A stretch of 6,552 nt of DNA. It comes from Planctomycetota bacterium. Lineage in GTDB: Bacteria > Planctomycetota > Planctomycetia > Pirellulales > Thermoguttaceae. Of this stretch, positions 6,403 through 6,552 are shown in pieces. Both the position numbers and the translations under genes were made by a program. The stretch's first letter is position 1, and every line of letters starts with the position of its first letter. The notes beneath the pieces are model-generated. The model was given only the letters and a program-made list of their open reading frames with translations, made no database searches and was not told where the DNA came from. The DNA lies in the NCBI GenBank assembly GCA_021784975.1, contig JAJYGU010000496.1, positions 1 through 6,552 on the forward strand. Reading direction: 5' to 3'.

Positions 6403-6552
6403 CTACCGCGGTCGCACGGCCTCACTCGGTCGAATGATGTGCGGCGTAACGATAATCAGCATTTCCCGGTCTGATTTGGCCTGGCGGGGCATGCTGCCGA
6501 GGATGATGGTCTGGCCGTCGGGGATCGTGACCGACGTTTGGACCATGGCTGT
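6403..6552 (-). CDS. Secretin-like (type II/III secretion system family) protein, C-terminal end only
   Basis: On the minus strand a frame open from the window edge (base 6552) runs 49 codons to a TAG at 6405-6403; its start lies beyond the window. The visible end reads VQTSVTIPDGQTIILG, then a short link, then REMLIIVTPHIIRP. This is the hallmark of the closing strands of the secretin domain, where a GQT-IIGG strand is followed by an E-LII-TP strand. Secretins form outer-membrane pores for type II/III secretion or type IV pili; family relatives of unclear function also exist. Most secretins carry about twenty residues between these strands, including a Pro/Gly-rich PxLGxIPxLGxLF motif, but here only about eight residues separate them. 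The gene converges on ettA with 14 bases between the stops. The family is fairly sure; the specific system cannot be told. Confidence 0.7.
   Translation of the reverse strand, partial: TAMVQTSVTIPDGQTIILGSMPRQAKSDREMLIIVTPHIIRPSEAVRPR

Noticed and set aside
6389..6409. Hairpin GCGGT/ACCGC as a terminator for ettA
   Set aside because: Only five base pairs with an 11-base loop and no T-run on the plus strand; too weak.

Overview
The window looks like bacterial chromosome of moderately high GC, densely coded, with strong G/C preference at third codon positions. The gene mix (a GT-C type membrane glycosyltransferase, a membrane-anchored SGNH hydrolase, an EttA-type ABC-F protein, a secretin-like protein) and the GC-rich hairpin repeats between genes would suit a planctomycete of the Pirellulales type. 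That assignment is an inference from overall look, not from a marker gene. There are no rRNA or tRNA genes, no CRISPR array, no transposase and no prophage genes.

Left part (3-2245, + strand): the C-terminal two thirds or so of a polytopic membrane protein resembling family 39 (PMT/ArnT-like) glycosyltransferases, whose start lies before the window. After a 131-base gap comes a 283-residue SGNH/GDSL-like protein with an N-terminal membrane anchor. Both probably act at the cell envelope. They may form one transcription unit, but nothing seen proves a shared pathway.

Middle (2246-2612): a 367-base non-coding stretch. It holds two adjacent GC-rich hairpins whose tips are reverse complements of each other, a 19-base direct tandem repeat, a 10-base perfect palindrome and, just before the next gene, a plausible sigma70-type promoter with 17-base spacing.

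Right part (2613-6388, + strand): a complete UvrD/Rep/PcrA-like superfamily 1 DNA helicase (683 residues, all motifs intact), followed 17 bases later by a complete ettA (568 residues, the translational throttle ABC-F ATPase). They are probably co-transcribed. The far right edge (6403-6552, - strand) carries the last 49 codons of a secretin-like gene, convergent with ettA with only 14 bases between the stop codons.

Overall the window is mainly housekeeping and envelope genes, and I see no clear new multi-gene system. The points most worth a second look are a stretch in the glycosyltransferase where codon composition favours another frame, the SGNH protein lacking two of its family's hallmark residues, the unusually short end of the secretin-like protein, and the paired hairpin and tandem repeat cluster.
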